Of a stretch of 64,000 bases of DNA, positions 8,055 to 19,195 are shown one piece after another. Location of the stretch: NCBI RefSeq assembly GCF_003048675.2, contig NZ_CP060707.1, positions 1,116,001 through 1,180,000 on the forward strand, given 5' to 3'. A program made the translations under genes and the position numbers. The notes beneath the pieces are model-generated. The model ran no database searches. It saw nothing but the letters and a program-made list of their open reading frames with translations, and had not been told where the DNA came from. Origin of the DNA: Campylobacter concisus. Lineage in GTDB: Bacteria > Campylobacterota > Campylobacteria > Campylobacterales > Campylobacteraceae. Numbering within the stretch: position 1 is the stretch's first letter; the number at the start of each line of letters is the position of its first letter.

Positions 8055-9758
8055 TTATGCCGCTTTCTCTTCGACTTTTTTACCGGCAAATCTAACCAAA
8101 GCCCAGATCGCTAAAAATCCGCAAGGAAGTGCGATCCAAACGCTTAGACCAAGTGCGACAGGCAAGTAGCCAACAAGCACACAAACCGCACAAACGCTAA
8201 GTGCGTAGATCATCTGTGTTGAGACGTGATCGATGTGGCTACATCCTGCGCCCATTGATGAAAGTATCGTAGTATCAGAGATCGGCGAGCAGTGATCACC
8301 AAAGATAGCGCCAGTTAGAACGCTTGAGATATTTACGATCATATAAGCGTGCATCGCATCGCCATCTAAGCCGTAGTTTTTGCCCACTGCATAAGCTAGC
8401 GGGATAGCAAGAGGCATCAAAATGCCCATCGTGCCGTAGCTGGTGCCAGTTGAGAAACTGATAAATGAGCCAAGGATGAAAACAGCCACTGGCAAGATAA
8501 ATTTAGGCGTTGAATCACTTAGCAAATCAACCAAATATCTTGAAGTGCCAAGCTCTTTGATAACCGCGCTAAGGCTCCAAGCAAGAAGCAAGATGACGAC
8601 CGTGATGATCATAGTTTTCCAGCCCTTTACCCACGTGCTAATAGCCTCTTTTACATCAAAAATTTTGCGCCAAACGCCCATCGTGATAGCTACTATACTA
8701 GCGAGCAATGCTGCTTGAAATAGCGATGTAGCAGAGTCAGCTGCGCCAAAAGTATCTTTAAATGTTGAAAATGAAAGTGGATTTGCAAGGGCATTTTTAA
8801 GAGTATCGCCCTCAAGTGCAGCAAGACCGCTAAAATAAAAGCTAGTAAATGCGCCGATAACTAGCACAAGAAGCGGCACTATCGCATTTGAAGCGCTTAG
8901 TTTTACGCCCTCTTTTGGCTCAAGAGTTTTATCTTCAAGGTCTTGAATTTGAGTTTTACCTGAGTGAAGCTCGCCCTTTCTAGCGCGTCTTTCAGCTGCT
9001 AGCATAGGACCATACTCACGTTGCATCAAGGCTGTGCAGACGATGAAAAACAAGATAAAGAGGTTGTAAAATCTATATGGAATGGTCTCGATAAATATAG
9101 AATAAGCGTTTATGCCTGTCTCGCCGATAAGCTCGTAGCCCTTTTCGATGAGCGAAACCTCAAGTCCGACCCATGTAGAGATGATAGCGATACCAGCGAT
9201 CGGTGCAGCCGTAGCGTCGATGATGAAGGCTAGCTTTTCGCGGCTTATTTTAAATTTATCGCTTATTGGCCTCATGATAGGGCCAACGATTAGGGCGTTT
9301 GCGTAGTCATCGAAAAATACAAAAATACCCATAAGCCAAGTTGAAATTTGAGCTGAGACGCCAGTTTTTGCCTTTTTGCTAAGCCAAAGAGCAACCGCCT
9401 TTGTGCCGCCCATCTTTGTGATAAGTGCGACCACGCCGCCTATACAAAGCACTTGAAGCAAGATGCCAGCATCGGTGCTATCAGCCATCGACTCAACCAC
9501 TCTTGAAACGATGCCTGTAAAGCCTTTAATGATGCCCATAAAGACATTTTCATTAACGATATTTATAAGAAAAGTTCCGCTAAAAACACCGATAAATAGC
9601 GACAATATAACATCTTTTGTGATAAAAGCAAGCGCTATGGCCACAACTGGCGGTATAAGCGTGAAAACGCCGTAAATTTGTGCGTTTCTTTTGGCGACTT
9701 CCGGATCAACTCCAAAAAGTACGGCACTAAAAAATAGTAACAATAAAATTTGTCTCAC
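8055..9758 (-). CDS. NhaC-family Na+/H+ antiporter
   Basis: A 567-residue inner-membrane protein with about 12-13 hydrophobic segments, the first resembling a cleavable signal. Family features include FFDDYANALIVGP, a TAAPIAGIAIISTW segment and GDHCSPISDTTILSS, typical of NhaC-type exchangers. NhaC relatives exchange Na+ for H+ or couple Na+ to organic acids, so the exact substrate is uncertain. A long cytoplasmic loop (about 248-285, charged) splits the two halves. It belongs to a tight leftward gene run between an SDR gene and trmA. Confidence 0.85.
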   Translation of the reverse strand: MRQILLLLFFSAVLFGVDPEVAKRNAQIYGVFTLIPPVVAIALAFITKDVILSLFIGVFSGTFLINIVNENVFMGIIKGFTGIVSRVVESMADSTDAGILLQVLCIGGVVALITKMGGTKAVALWLSKKAKTGVSAQISTWLMGIFVFFDDYANALIVGPIMRPISDKFKISREKLAFIIDATAAPIAGIAIISTWVGLEVSLIEKGYELIGETGINAYSIFIETIPYRFYNLFILFFIVCTALMQREYGPMLAAERRARKGELHSGKTQIQDLEDKTLEPKEGVKLSASNAIVPLLVLVIGAFTSFYFSGLAALEGDTLKNALANPLSFSTFKDTFGAADSATSLFQAALLASIVAITMGVWRKIFDVKEAISTWVKGWKTMIITVVILLLAWSLSAVIKELGTSRYLVDLLSDSTPKFILPVAVFILGSFISFSTGTSYGTMGILMPLAIPLAYAVGKNYGLDGDAMHAYMIVNISSVLTGAIFGDHCSPISDTTILSSMGAGCSHIDHVSTQMIYALSVCAVCVLVGYLPVALGLSVWIALPCGFLAIWALVRFAGKKVEEKAA

Positions 9759-9767
9759 ATAAACTCC

Positions 9768-10514
9768 TTAAAATTTTTCTATCGCAAGTCCAGCCCAAGT
9801 CTGCGTGTTTGCCATGACTTCGACCCTATTTATATTTACACTCTCAGGCATATTTAGGCAATTAAGCAAAATGGTCGCTATATCTTCAGCGGTGATGAAA
9901 TTTGTATGCTCGTAGATGCTATCAGCCTTTGCCTTATCCCCCTTAAACCTAACTTCGCTAAATTCAGTCTTACAAAGCCCTGGCTCTATGTTTGTCACCC
10001 TGATATTTGTGCCAACTAGATCGTTTCTTAAATTTAGACTAAACTGCTTTACAAAGGCCTTTGTAGCGCCATAAACGTTGCTGCCAGGATATGGCCACGA
10101 GCCAGCTGTTGAGCCTAGGTTAAAGATATAGCCCTTTTCTTGCTTGTAAAGTAGCGGCAAAACGGCCTTTGTAGAGTAGATGAGACCCTTTACGTTGGTG
10201 TCTATCATCGTCTCAAAGTCCTCAACCTTTGCGTCTATCGTCTTTTCTTGTCCCAAGGCAAGTCCAGCGTTATTTACAAGCACTTCGATATCTTTAAATT
10301 TATCAGGCAGGCTATCAACTGCGTCAAAAACAGCCTTTTTATCACGTATGTCAGCTACGATGATGTGCGTATTGCCAAGCTCACTTGCTAGCTTTTTTAG
10401 CCTATCTTCGCGCCTTGCAAGAGCTACTATCTTGTAGCCCTCTTGTGAGAGTCTTCTAGCGATCGCCTCGCCAAAGCCAGATGTCGCACCTGTCACAAAA
10501 GCTGTCTTTTTCAT
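9768..10514 (-). CDS. Short-chain dehydrogenase (YdfG-like)
   Basis: A 248-residue classical SDR. NAD(P) binding is shown by TGATSGFG (8-15) and NNAG (81-84); the catalytic residues are S135, Y148 and K152 (YGATK). ARRxxRL after beta-2 favours NADPH. Overall it resembles E. coli YdfG, which oxidises L-allo-threonine, serine and 3-hydroxypropionate; that substrate range is inference. It is 9 bp upstream of the antiporter gene and 8 bp downstream of the ankyrin gene, so probably co-transcribed. Confidence 0.85.
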   Translation of the reverse strand: MKKTAFVTGATSGFGEAIARRLSQEGYKIVALARREDRLKKLASELGNTHIIVADIRDKKAVFDAVDSLPDKFKDIEVLVNNAGLALGQEKTIDAKVEDFETMIDTNVKGLIYSTKAVLPLLYKQEKGYIFNLGSTAGSWPYPGSNVYGATKAFVKQFSLNLRNDLVGTNIRVTNIEPGLCKTEFSEVRFKGDKAKADSIYEHTNFITAEDIATILLNCLNMPESVNINRVEVMANTQTWAGLAIEKF

Positions 10515-10522
10515 ATCTCTTC

Positions 10523-11734
10523 CTAATTAAAATTTGGCTTTAAACCAAGCTCTTCTAAAAATTTAATATTTTTTTCGTTTTTATCTTTAATCGCATAATC
10601 AAGCGCGTTAAATCCCGCATCATCAGTGGCGTTCATATCAGCGCCGTTATCTATCAAAAGCTTTAAAATTTCAGGCGTCGCGTGAGCTGCTGCATGCATG
10701 AAAACGCTTCTGTTTGTATGCTCTAGGCCGCATGTATCCTCTACTTGCATCATGCCTAAATTTATCATATTCATCTTAGACTGCTCGTCGATGTAGCTCT
10801 CGTTTGCGTTTGCCCCGCTCTTTAGCAAAAGCTCACAAAGAGGTGCATCCTCAAACTGCACAGCATAAAAAAGCGCACTTTTGCCAAAGAAATTTTTATG
10901 ATTTACATCGGCTCTATTTTTAAGCAAAATTTTTACATTTTCTAAATTTTTAAGAGCAAAAAATAGCGGCGTCTCATCGCCTAAATTTAGATCCGCCCCG
11001 CGCCTGATGATCTCTTCTATCATCTCGCTACTTTTGTCATTTAGCAGTGCGATATCAAGTAAATTTGTAAGCTCTGCGGTGGTGAAATTTTTAGAATAAA
11101 GCAAATTCGCAAGCTCGTCTTGGCTTAGCTTTTGAGCCATCATCTTTTGCTCCGGGGTTAAAATTTTAGCTTTATTTACATTTTTGCCGACACTAAAGCT
11201 TAAAAACTCATTTATCACGCTAGTTGCGTAGTAGGCAGCACTTGCACTATCAACGCCTAAAGCCTCATAAAATTTAACCAGCGGAGTTTGAGCATTTTTA
11301 TAAGCTTCGCTGAATTTTTTATATTTTAAAAAGTTAAACAAGCTCTCATTCGCCCAATATCTAAAATACTCCATTTGAGCGTCTTTTTGAGCCTCAGCCA
11401 CCTCTGGCTTTGCAAGCTCTTTTTGATAGATTTCAGGGGCAAACGAAGCTTTTAGCAAGATCCATCTAAATTTATTTAAATTTTCTCTATAAACACCCTC
11501 GCCAACGCAGCTTTGAGACTCGCTTCTAACAGCCACACTCGCATCAAAAAGCTCTTTTACCTCTTTTAAATTTAAAAGCGAGCCATCGCAATAAAATAGC
11601 CCCTCATTCACGTAAGCAAGCTCTTTTGGAGTAGTTTTAAAGCTCTCTTTTTTAGCAAGGTCCTCGCACTCTAGTGCATGCAAATTTGCAAAAAGGCAAA
11701 CGCTAAAAAAGAAGGGAAAAACTATCTTTCTCAT
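10523..11734 (-). CDS. Exported ankyrin-repeat protein
   Basis: A 403-residue protein with a Sec signal (about 1-21, ending LHA). A helical N-terminal region of unknown family (about 25-200) precedes three to four ankyrin repeats (about 245-400), including GADLNLGDETPLFFA, LLKSGANAN and LLIDNGADMNATDDAG. The ATG at 11734 is chosen because AAGGAG sits 5 bases upstream; a TTG just before it is also open. A periplasmic protein-protein interaction role is likely, but the partner is unknown. It is the first gene after acnB in the leftward run, separated by 36 bp. Confidence 0.8.
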   Translation of the reverse strand: MRKIVFPFFFSVCLFANLHALECEDLAKKESFKTTPKELAYVNEGLFYCDGSLLNLKEVKELFDASVAVRSESQSCVGEGVYRENLNKFRWILLKASFAPEIYQKELAKPEVAEAQKDAQMEYFRYWANESLFNFLKYKKFSEAYKNAQTPLVKFYEALGVDSASAAYYATSVINEFLSFSVGKNVNKAKILTPEQKMMAQKLSQDELANLLYSKNFTTAELTNLLDIALLNDKSSEMIEEIIRRGADLNLGDETPLFFALKNLENVKILLKNRADVNHKNFFGKSALFYAVQFEDAPLCELLLKSGANANESYIDEQSKMNMINLGMMQVEDTCGLEHTNRSVFMHAAAHATPEILKLLIDNGADMNATDDAGFNALDYAIKDKNEKNIKFLEELGLKPNFN

Positions 11735-11770
11735 CAAAGCTCCTTAAAATTTCGCGATATTGTAACAGAT

Positions 11771-14356
11771 TTATATACTAAACTCGCTTATTTCATTAAA
11801 ATTTAGGTATTTATAAATTTGACCTTTGTTTAAACTAAGGCTATCTCTTACTATTTTTTTATACTCACTAACGCTTGGCAAACGCCCTAGCAGCGCGCAC
11901 ACAGCGGCCAGCTCAGCACTTCCTAGATAGACCTTTGCGCCCATGCCCATTCTGTTGTCAAAATTTCTAGTCGAGGTCGAAAATACGACGGTGTTGTCGT
12001 TCACCCTTGCTTGATTACCCATGCAAAGCGAGCAGCCAGGCACCTCAGTCCTAGCATTTAGCCTCTTAAATATCTCATAAACGCCCTCATCTTCAAGTGT
12101 CTTTTTATCCATTTTTGTTGGCGGTGCGATCCAAAGCCTAGTAGTGAGCTTGCTCTCACGCTCTAAAATTCTAGCAAGCGCCCTGTAATGCCCGATATTT
12201 GTCATACAGCTACCCACAAAGACCTCATCGATATTATGCGCTCTTTTACTATCAGCTAAAATTTCACTTAGCGTCGCCACGTCGTCTGGGTCGTTTGGAC
12301 AGGCGAGGATCGGCTCATCTATCTTGGATAAATCAATCTCTAAAATTTCAGCATATCTTGCGTCCTCGTCGGCTCTTAAAAGAGTTGGGTTTTCTAGCCA
12401 TTTTTGCATCTTCTCTTTTCGTCTAAGCAGCGTTTCATGGCTCTCATAGCCTGCTTTTATCATCGCTTCAATTAGCGCAACGTTTGAGCGAACGTACTCT
12501 GCAACGCTTTCAACGCTTAAATTTACCACGCAAGCCGCCGCCGAGCGCTCAGCCGAAGCGTCACTTAGCTCAAATGCCTGCTCCACTTTTAGGCTCTCAA
12601 GCCCTTCGATCTCTAAAATTTTACCTGCAAAAATGTTCTTTTTATTCTTCTTTTCAACGCTTAAAAGCCCTTTTTTGATAGCAAAATAAGGTATCGCATT
12701 GACTAGATCACGAAGTGTCACGCCCTCTTTTAGCTCGCCTTTAAATTTGATCAAAACCGACTCTGGCATATTTAGAGGCATCATGCCAAGCACCGCTGCA
12801 AAGGCCACCAGACCACTGCCAGCAGGGAAACTAATGCCAATAGGAAATCTCGTGTGGCTATCGCCGCCAGTACCCACGCTGTCAGGCAGCACCATGCGGT
12901 TTAGCCACGAGTGGATGACGCCGTCGCCTGGTTTTAGGCTCACGCCACCACGTAAATTTATAAATTTTGGCAGGCTCTCGTGCATCACAAGGTCGCTTGG
13001 CTTTGGATAAGCAGCCGTATGGCAAAAGCTTTGCAAGACAAAATCCGCCCCAAAACTAAGGCTAGCAAGCTCTTTTATCTCATCTCTAGTCATGGGCCCT
13101 GTGGTATCTTGCGAGCCAACGGTCAAAATTTCAGGCTCCACGTATGCCCCAGCTCTCACGCCAGCCTTGCCACAAGCCTTGCCGACCATCTTTTGAGCGA
13201 GCGTATAGCCACCGCCTAGCTCTTTTGGCTGATCTGGCTTTATGAAAATTTGCTCCTCGCCAAGCCCCAAGGCCTCTCTAGCCTTTTTGGTCACTTGCCT
13301 ACCTATCATCAAAGGTATCCTGCCGCCTGCTCTTATCTCGTTGCTTAGAGTGTTTGGACTAAGTTTAAAATTTGCCACAAGCTTTTTTTCGTTGCCTGCA
13401 AGCTTGTAAATTTCGCCTTTAAATGGATAAATTTCTATCTCATCGCCCATTTCTAGCTCATTTACGTTTGCGACTATCGGCAGCGCGCCACTATCTTCAG
13501 CGGTGTTAAAAAATATCGGAGCTATGGTCGTGCCGATCACGATGCCGCCGGTTTTTTTGTTTGGCACGCCTTCTATCTCATCGCCAAGGTGCCACTGAAT
13601 CGAGTTTATACCGCTCTTTCTACTACTGCCAGTGCCAACCACGTCGCCAACATACGCCACACTCTTGCCAAGGCTTTTTAGCTCTTTTAGGATTTCTAGC
13701 CCTTCAGGCATCTTTTTAACCAGCATCGCCTTTGCGTGAAGCGGTATGTCAGCCCTTGTATAGGCCTCGCTTGCAGGGCTTAGATCATCTGTATTTGTCT
13801 CGCCAGGCACCTTAAAAACCACTGCATTTATGCACTCACTAAGTGGCTTTTTATGCGTAAACCACTCCGCATTTGCCCAAGAAGCAAGCACCTCTTTTGC
13901 AAATTTATTGCTGTTTGCTAGCTTTGCGATCTCGTCAAAATGCTCATGCACCAAAATGATATTTTTTAGCTCATTTGCCGCAGCTTGCGCGATAACATCA
14001 TCGCTATTTTTTAACGCTCGCACCAAAATTTCTACGTTGTAACCGCCAAGCATCTTGCCTAAGATTTTAATGGCACGAACCGCATCAAGTCCGTCTATCT
14101 TAAGACCTTCTATCACCTCGCCAAGAAATTCTGCCTTTATCTTTGCCGCGTCATCAACGCCAGGATTTACGCGATTTGTAAGTAAATTTATAAGAAATTT
14201 TAGCTCGTTTTGCGCCTTTTCATCGCCACTAGAGCTGCCAGCAAGTTTTATAAGCTCGCAAATTTCGCTTGTCTGCTTGGCGTTTAGCGCAAGCGGAGGC
14301 ACGCCCTCTTTTTCTCGCTCACTCACGTGTTTTTCGTAGTCGGTAAAAAAGCTCAT
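11771..14356 (-). CDS. acnB: Aconitate hydratase B
   Basis: An 861-residue enzyme that interconverts citrate and isocitrate in the TCA cycle; AcnB enzymes also hydrate 2-methylaconitate. The B-type domain order is present: N-terminal HEAT-like domain, swivel domain with [13 protein letters not shown] (about 235-250), then the aconitase core. The [4Fe-4S] cysteines sit in [12 protein letters not shown] (about 711) and GCSLCMGNQ (about 770-775), and GGDSHTRFP supplies substrate contacts. Length equals the family norm (E. coli 865). It is transcribed leftward from a short gap shared with divergent ogt. Confidence 0.97.
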   Translation of the reverse strand: MSFFTDYEKHVSEREKEGVPPLALNAKQTSEICELIKLAGSSSGDEKAQNELKFLINLLTNRVNPGVDDAAKIKAEFLGEVIEGLKIDGLDAVRAIKILGKMLGGYNVEILVRALKNSDDVIAQAAANELKNIILVHEHFDEIAKLANSNKFAKEVLASWANAEWFTHKKPLSECINAVVFKVPGETNTDDLSPASEAYTRADIPLHAKAMLVKKMPEGLEILKELKSLGKSVAYVGDVVGTGSSRKSGINSIQWHLGDEIEGVPNKKTGGIVIGTTIAPIFFNTAEDSGALPIVANVNELEMGDEIEIYPFKGEIYKLAGNEKKLVANFKLSPNTLSNEIRAGGRIPLMIGRQVTKKAREALGLGEEQIFIKPDQPKELGGGYTLAQKMVGKACGKAGVRAGAYVEPEILTVGSQDTTGPMTRDEIKELASLSFGADFVLQSFCHTAAYPKPSDLVMHESLPKFINLRGGVSLKPGDGVIHSWLNRMVLPDSVGTGGDSHTRFPIGISFPAGSGLVAFAAVLGMMPLNMPESVLIKFKGELKEGVTLRDLVNAIPYFAIKKGLLSVEKKNKKNIFAGKILEIEGLESLKVEQAFELSDASAERSAAACVVNLSVESVAEYVRSNVALIEAMIKAGYESHETLLRRKEKMQKWLENPTLLRADEDARYAEILEIDLSKIDEPILACPNDPDDVATLSEILADSKRAHNIDEVFVGSCMTNIGHYRALARILERESKLTTRLWIAPPTKMDKKTLEDEGVYEIFKRLNARTEVPGCSLCMGNQARVNDNTVVFSTSTRNFDNRMGMGAKVYLGSAELAAVCALLGRLPSVSEYKKIVRDSLSLNKGQIYKYLNFNEISEFSI

Positions 14357-14479
14357 AAATTTCCTTTGTGATTTTTGCTCGTTTTTAGTCTAAAATCGCT
14401 GATTTTGCTTGCATTTTATCAAAAAGCAAAACAATCTAAAGTAAAATTTGCCCAAAATTTCAAATTTCAAGGAGTAAAT

Positions 14480-14938
14480 GTGTCAAAAGCCTACCTAAAA
14501 TCACCCATTGGAATTTTAGAGATCGTTGCTAGTGAAAATGGAATTTGTGAGATAAATTTTGTAGATAAATTTGAAAAAGTTGCGGTAAAAGATGAAATTT
14601 TAAAGCTTTGCTTAAATGAGCTAGAGGCCTATTTTAAGGGTAAGCTTAAAAAATTTAGCGTTAGACTTGATGTAAAAACGACCAAATTTAGAGCTAAAAT
14701 TTATGACGTTTTGCAAAAAGTGCCATACGGCGAAACGACCACATACGCAGCCCTAGCACTTGCCGCAGGCCATAAAAACGCTTACCGAGCAGCAGGCTCA
14801 GCAAATGCCAAAAACCCACTGCCTATCATCGTCCCTTGCCACAGAGTGCTCTCTCACAGCGGGCTTGGTGGCTACTCAGGCGGCGAGGGCTTACCAACTA
14901 AAATTTGGCTACTAGAACACGAAGCAAGGCATAAATAA
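14480..14938 (+). CDS. ogt: Methylated-DNA--protein-cysteine methyltransferase
   Basis: A 152-residue suicide repair enzyme that takes the alkyl group from O6-alkylguanine onto its own cysteine. The active site is IVPCHRVL near residue 112, with the helix-turn-helix region VPYGETTTYAALA before it. The open frame extends 35 codons further upstream, but that part is unlike the family. The GTG at 14480 has AAGGAG 5 bases ahead and gives a normal-length protein beginning MSKAYLKSPIGILEI. It is flanked by acnB (divergent) and hsdR (convergent). Confidence 0.93.
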   Translation: MSKAYLKSPIGILEIVASENGICEINFVDKFEKVAVKDEILKLCLNELEAYFKGKLKKFSVRLDVKTTKFRAKIYDVLQKVPYGETTTYAALALAAGHKNAYRAAGSANAKNPLPIIVPCHRVLSHSGLGGYSGGEGLPTKIWLLEHEARHK

Positions 14939-14976
14939 GCCAAATGCAAAACTATAAATTTTGCTTAAAAGCACCC

Positions 14977-17900
14977 CTAAACCGACGAGCCAACCTCTTT
15001 AAATTTATCAACAAAATGCGATATCTCGTCGATGACTTTTTGCCTGATTATTGGATAGTTTTTATTTAAAGGGCTGATCTTAGGCAGTATCTCGCCTATT
15101 TGCGTTCCGCTCTGACTTACAAAGCCACTCTTTAAAGACGAGCTTATAAACCTTCTTGCTCCAGTCTCGTCTAAATTTAAAGAAGTGATAAGCTCATCCG
15201 CCTCTTTTTTCATCACACCTTTTGCAAATTTAAAAAACTCTTCTATCACGCTGGCTCGGTCTTTAAATTTATCCAAGTCGCTTTGGTTTATAAAATCAAC
15301 TATCAACCCCTCTTTTGAGCGGTTTTCCAAGCTCGAGCGGATGATGCGACGCACCTCATCAGTAAGGGCTGCTTTATCTTTTATCTTTTTATTATGCTCA
15401 AATATCAAACCCAAAATATAGTCTAAATTTATCTCCTGAGACTTTAGTAGATCAACCTCAAATACCACATCATCCCAGTTTATCCTCTCTTTTTCCTTCT
15501 CTTCGCCAGCCTTTTCTTTTCTTAGCCACTCTCTTATATCATTATACGTTCCGCGGTAGTCTTGCAAAGCCCTTGCATTTGGCACTTTTATGCTTTGCAT
15601 CTCTTTGATTTGTTCATCACTTAAGCCAAATTTATCCCTAAACTCACAAACTGCTTTTTCATCGTCTAAATTTACCTCTTGCAAAGCCCTTAGAGCAACA
15701 AATTCATCGTAGTTTTGCAAAGCATTTTCCACCCTTAGATACTCTCCAAAAAGCTTTACAAATTCTTTCTTATCCTTTTGCGTCTCTATCTTAGCAGGAT
15801 CAGGGAATTTCGCCTCTAGCTCGCTTACTACATCTACAAAGCCCCTTCTTGCCTCGCCAGATACCGCATCTGTAAAGCCATCCATATACTCTTTATAGCT
15901 TTTTTCTAGTATGACGCTTTTGGTGCTGCCTTTACCAAAAAGAGTTATAGCATCTTCTGTCGCTTTTTCTAGGTCTCTAAATGTCACGATATTGCCAAAA
16001 GTTTTTGTAGCACCATAAATTCTATTTGTCCTAGAGTATGCTTGTATGAGCCCGTGATAGCGTAAATTTTTATCCACAAAGAGCGTGTTTAGACAAGGCG
16101 CGTCAAATCCAGTTAAAAACATGCCAACAACTAGGAGCAGATCGATCTCTTGCTTTTTTGTGCGCTCGCTTAGATCTCGGTAGTAGTCTTGAAACGACCC
16201 ACCATCAACGCTAAAATTTGTCTTAAAGTAGGCATTGTAGTCTTTTATCGCGCTGTTTAAAAACTCTTTTGAGCTAACGTCCATCGCCTCTGGCTCAAAG
16301 CCCTCGTCAGCTATCTCGCCAACCATATCTTGCTCTTCGTTTTGTGAAAAAGAAAATATTGTCGCTATCTTTAAAGCTCGCTTTTGATTACTTTGTAAAT
16401 TTTTAAACGCTTCATAATAAAGCTTCGCTGCATCTACCGAGCTTACCGCAAACATAGCGTTAAAGCCCTTGCCACTTGCGTTTAAGCGGTGAGTTTTTTG
16501 ATGAAATTTCTCTAGCACATACTCTGAAATTTCTTTGATACGCTCAGGGTGCAAAAATGCACTTTTGTTTTCAGCTGCACTTAGCTTTAGCTCGTCTTTT
16601 TCCGTCTCTATGCTCTTAAATTTAGGCACGACATTGTTATAATCAACCTTAAATTTAAGCACCTTCTCATCTCTTATGGCATCGACTATTACATATTCAT
16701 GAAGTGAGCTTCCAAAGACACTTTGCGTAGTCTCTGCTCCGATGGCATTTTGAGGAAATATCGGCGTTCCAGTAAAGCCAAACTGATAAAATTTCTTAAA
16801 TTTCTTCTTTAAATTTTTCTGCGCTTCACCAAACTGAGACCTGTGGCACTCGTCAAATATAAAAACAACCTCTTTTTGATATATGCTTAGATCATCTTCG
16901 CTCTTCATCAGGTTATTTAGCTTTTGTATGGTTGTTACGATTATCTTTCCGTCATCTTTTTGAGTATTTCGCTTTAGCTCTGCTGAGCTAGCTGAGCCAT
17001 TTACACTATCTTTTGAAAATTTTTGATACTCCTTCATAGTCTGATAGTCAAGGTCTTTTCTATCAACCACAAAAAAGACTTTTTCTATAAAATCAAGCTG
17101 CGTAGCAAGCCTAGCTGCCTTAAAGCTAGTTAGCGTCTTGCCAGATCCTGTCGTATGCCATATAAAGCCGCCGCCCTCTGGCTTTGAGTAGCATTTAGCA
17201 TTATGCGAGCTATTTATCTTCCAAAGTATGCGCTCAGTCGCCGCTATCTGATAAGGACGCATTATAAGCAAGGTGTTGTTTGTGTCAAAGATGCAGTATT
17301 TGCTAAGTATGCTAAGAAGCGTATTTTTCGCCAAAAATGTAGCCGTAAAGTCCTTTATATCTTTTATGGCTTCGTTTTTTGAATTTGCCCAGTTTATAGT
17401 AAAGTCAAAGCTGGTTTTATCCCGCTTGGTTGTGTTTGCAAAGTATCTTGTATCTGTGCCATTTGAGATGATAAAAATTTGCAAGTATTTAAAGAGAGAA
17501 TTTGATGAGTTAAAGCTCTCTTTGGAGTAGCGGTGAATTTGATTAAAAGCTTCTCTTATCGCTACGCCTCGCTTTTTAAGCTCTATTTGCACGAGCGGCA
17601 AGCCATTAACAAGTATAGTGACATCATATCTGTTGCGCGATGAGCCAGTTTGTTCAAATTGATTTATCACCTGCAAGCTGTTTTTAGCGATATCTTTTTT
17701 ATCGATAAGGCAGATATTTTGTATATGCCCATCATCAAAAACAAAATCATATATGTGATCATCTTGTATCTTGCGGGTCTTTTCCACTATGCCATCGTTT
17801 GGCTTGTCGATATACTCTTCGACTAACCTTTTCCACTCTGAGGGGCTAAATTTAACGTTATTTAGCCTCTCTAGCTGCTCTTTTAAATTTCGTAAAAGTT

Positions 17901-18072
17901 CCGTTTGAGAGTTTATATCTTTTTTATACTCATAGCCTTGTTTTGCAAGATCATCTATAAGCTCACGCTCCATATCCGCTTCGCTTTGGTAGCTTGAAGA
18001 CTGAGGCAATCTCTCATATTTATCTAAAACGATGAAATTTTCAGATTCCAATATAACTTTATTTTCTATCAT
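14977..18072 (-). CDS. hsdR: Type I restriction enzyme, HsdR (R) subunit
   Basis: A 1031-residue motor-nuclease. The N-terminal PD-(D/E)xK nuclease shows D150 and E164-x-K166 (VQIELKKRG). The SF2 translocase has Walker A TTGSGKT (307-313), the DEAD-like box FDECH (406-410) and motif III-like FGFTGTPIF, followed by a helical C-terminal region that docks on HsdM2S. Length and order match EcoR124-type (IC) HsdR. Its ATG overlaps the stop of prrC by 4 bp, so the two are translationally coupled in the hsdM-hsdS-prrC-hsdR operon. No frameshift or missing catalytic residue is visible. Confidence 0.96.
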   Translation of the reverse strand: MIENKVILESENFIVLDKYERLPQSSSYQSEADMERELIDDLAKQGYEYKKDINSQTELLRNLKEQLERLNNVKFSPSEWKRLVEEYIDKPNDGIVEKTRKIQDDHIYDFVFDDGHIQNICLIDKKDIAKNSLQVINQFEQTGSSRNRYDVTILVNGLPLVQIELKKRGVAIREAFNQIHRYSKESFNSSNSLFKYLQIFIISNGTDTRYFANTTKRDKTSFDFTINWANSKNEAIKDIKDFTATFLAKNTLLSILSKYCIFDTNNTLLIMRPYQIAATERILWKINSSHNAKCYSKPEGGGFIWHTTGSGKTLTSFKAARLATQLDFIEKVFFVVDRKDLDYQTMKEYQKFSKDSVNGSASSAELKRNTQKDDGKIIVTTIQKLNNLMKSEDDLSIYQKEVVFIFDECHRSQFGEAQKNLKKKFKKFYQFGFTGTPIFPQNAIGAETTQSVFGSSLHEYVIVDAIRDEKVLKFKVDYNNVVPKFKSIETEKDELKLSAAENKSAFLHPERIKEISEYVLEKFHQKTHRLNASGKGFNAMFAVSSVDAAKLYYEAFKNLQSNQKRALKIATIFSFSQNEEQDMVGEIADEGFEPEAMDVSSKEFLNSAIKDYNAYFKTNFSVDGGSFQDYYRDLSERTKKQEIDLLLVVGMFLTGFDAPCLNTLFVDKNLRYHGLIQAYSRTNRIYGATKTFGNIVTFRDLEKATEDAITLFGKGSTKSVILEKSYKEYMDGFTDAVSGEARRGFVDVVSELEAKFPDPAKIETQKDKKEFVKLFGEYLRVENALQNYDEFVALRALQEVNLDDEKAVCEFRDKFGLSDEQIKEMQSIKVPNARALQDYRGTYNDIREWLRKEKAGEEKEKERINWDDVVFEVDLLKSQEINLDYILGLIFEHNKKIKDKAALTDEVRRIIRSSLENRSKEGLIVDFINQSDLDKFKDRASVIEEFFKFAKGVMKKEADELITSLNLDETGARRFISSSLKSGFVSQSGTQIGEILPKISPLNKNYPIIRQKVIDEISHFVDKFKEVGSSV

Positions 18073-19190
18073 TTTGTTCTCTTTAACTTGTTATCTTGAA
18101 AATGATACATAGTATTTATCTCTTGCATTAGAAATTTCAATACCCTTTTATCATTATCTGTTGGTTCAGAATACTCTTCAGCAGAATGTTTAGAATGACT
18201 TGAAATATTAATCAATCTTGTTTCATATGGTTTAGAATCACCACCTGAAGTATTTGGTAATAAATCAGCCCATTTTTCATAACCGAGAAAAGTAGAAGTT
18301 TTTTCCAAAATATTTCTTAAAAAATTAAAATGGTACTTCTTTATCTGATTATTTTCGATAGCTCTTTCTATCTCAGACTTTAAATAAAGATGATAAGCAA
18401 AAGGCGAATCATTTTTTTGATCTTTAAGGTCATAATTTCCATCTTCCGTTTTTTTTAAGATTAATCTTCTGGCAGTTGTGTCAGTCTTGAAACTATTATG
18501 CAAAACATTATAAAAAAGGGGACTATGAGTAGTGATTATAAATTTTAAATCCGATTCACTTTCCTTTATTCTCCTAGCCAAATTGACAGCCATCTCTATT
18601 AAATTGTTCTCATCCAGCGAACTAACTGGATCATCTATAAAAATATATTCCAAATTATCAAATTCATGCGTTGAACGACTATCTGACTCTGTTATATTTA
18701 ATTCGCTTATTATTTGTTTCATTAACACATAAAAAATACTCCAAATAAAAATACTTTCTTCTCCTTTTGAAATTTTAACATTATCATTAGGGGTATTATC
18801 ACTCACAAAATGAAATAAAACTTCTGAAAAATCTTCATTAAATTTAGGCTCAAGTTTTTTATTTACATAAAGTTGAAAAATATCAATAACTTCTCCGCTT
18901 AGACCATGCACTTTAAATATCCAATCCGTAAAAACATTTGGCTGTATTTTTAGTTTTGGTTCAATATCGTTTTCTATATCATTATCCCAGTAAAATAAAT
19001 CCTGCGTAAAAGCATTATAGTAAACGATCTTCTTTTGATTAAAATCATCATTTTCATCTCTTTTTGGATCTATTAAGTTTTTAAACTCCACAGATAACCG
19101 CGTTTTGCCTGTACCATTAAAAGCATAGATTAACTGTGTTTTTTTGTTCCACTTCTTCAACTCATTTGCTACTTCATTAAGAGTTGTCAT
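18069..19190 (-). CDS. prrC: PrrC-type anticodon nuclease (tRNA-cleaving ABC ATPase)
   Basis: A 373-residue protein. The N-terminal ABC-like NTPase has Walker A FNGTGKT (24-30), signature SKGEE (141-145), Walker [13 protein letters not shown] (182-193) and H-switch TTHSP (220-224). The PrrC-specific block [14 protein letters not shown] (59-72) matches the E. coli protein as I remember it. The C-terminal nuclease keeps R292-x3-E296 (LRNILEKT) and H332 (SSHSKH), corresponding to R320, E324 and H356 of E. coli PrrC; R325-x6-H332 also fits the HEPN Rx4-6H motif. In E. coli, PrrC is held inactive by the Hsd complex and cleaves tRNA-Lys when phage T4 Stp inhibits restriction. Gene order hsdM-hsdS-prrC-hsdR is the same. 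The gene is visibly more A+T-rich than hsdR/hsdM. Confidence 0.93.
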   Translation of the reverse strand: MTTLNEVANELKKWNKKTQLIYAFNGTGKTRLSVEFKNLIDPKRDENDDFNQKKIVYYNAFTQDLFYWDNDIENDIEPKLKIQPNVFTDWIFKVHGLSGEVIDIFQLYVNKKLEPKFNEDFSEVLFHFVSDNTPNDNVKISKGEESIFIWSIFYVLMKQIISELNITESDSRSTHEFDNLEYIFIDDPVSSLDENNLIEMAVNLARRIKESESDLKFIITTHSPLFYNVLHNSFKTDTTARRLILKKTEDGNYDLKDQKNDSPFAYHLYLKSEIERAIENNQIKKYHFNFLRNILEKTSTFLGYEKWADLLPNTSGGDSKPYETRLINISSHSKHSAEEYSEPTDNDKRVLKFLMQEINTMYHFQDNKLKRTK

Positions 19191-19195
19191 GAGGC

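Noticed and set aside
12199-14339. Rightward open frames opposite acnB
   Set aside because: Shadows of acnB codon bias; basic or serine-rich nonsense proteins.
14375-14479. Longer N-terminus for ogt
   Set aside because: It would add 35 residues unlike the family; AAGGAG-N5-GTG at 14480 gives a normal start.
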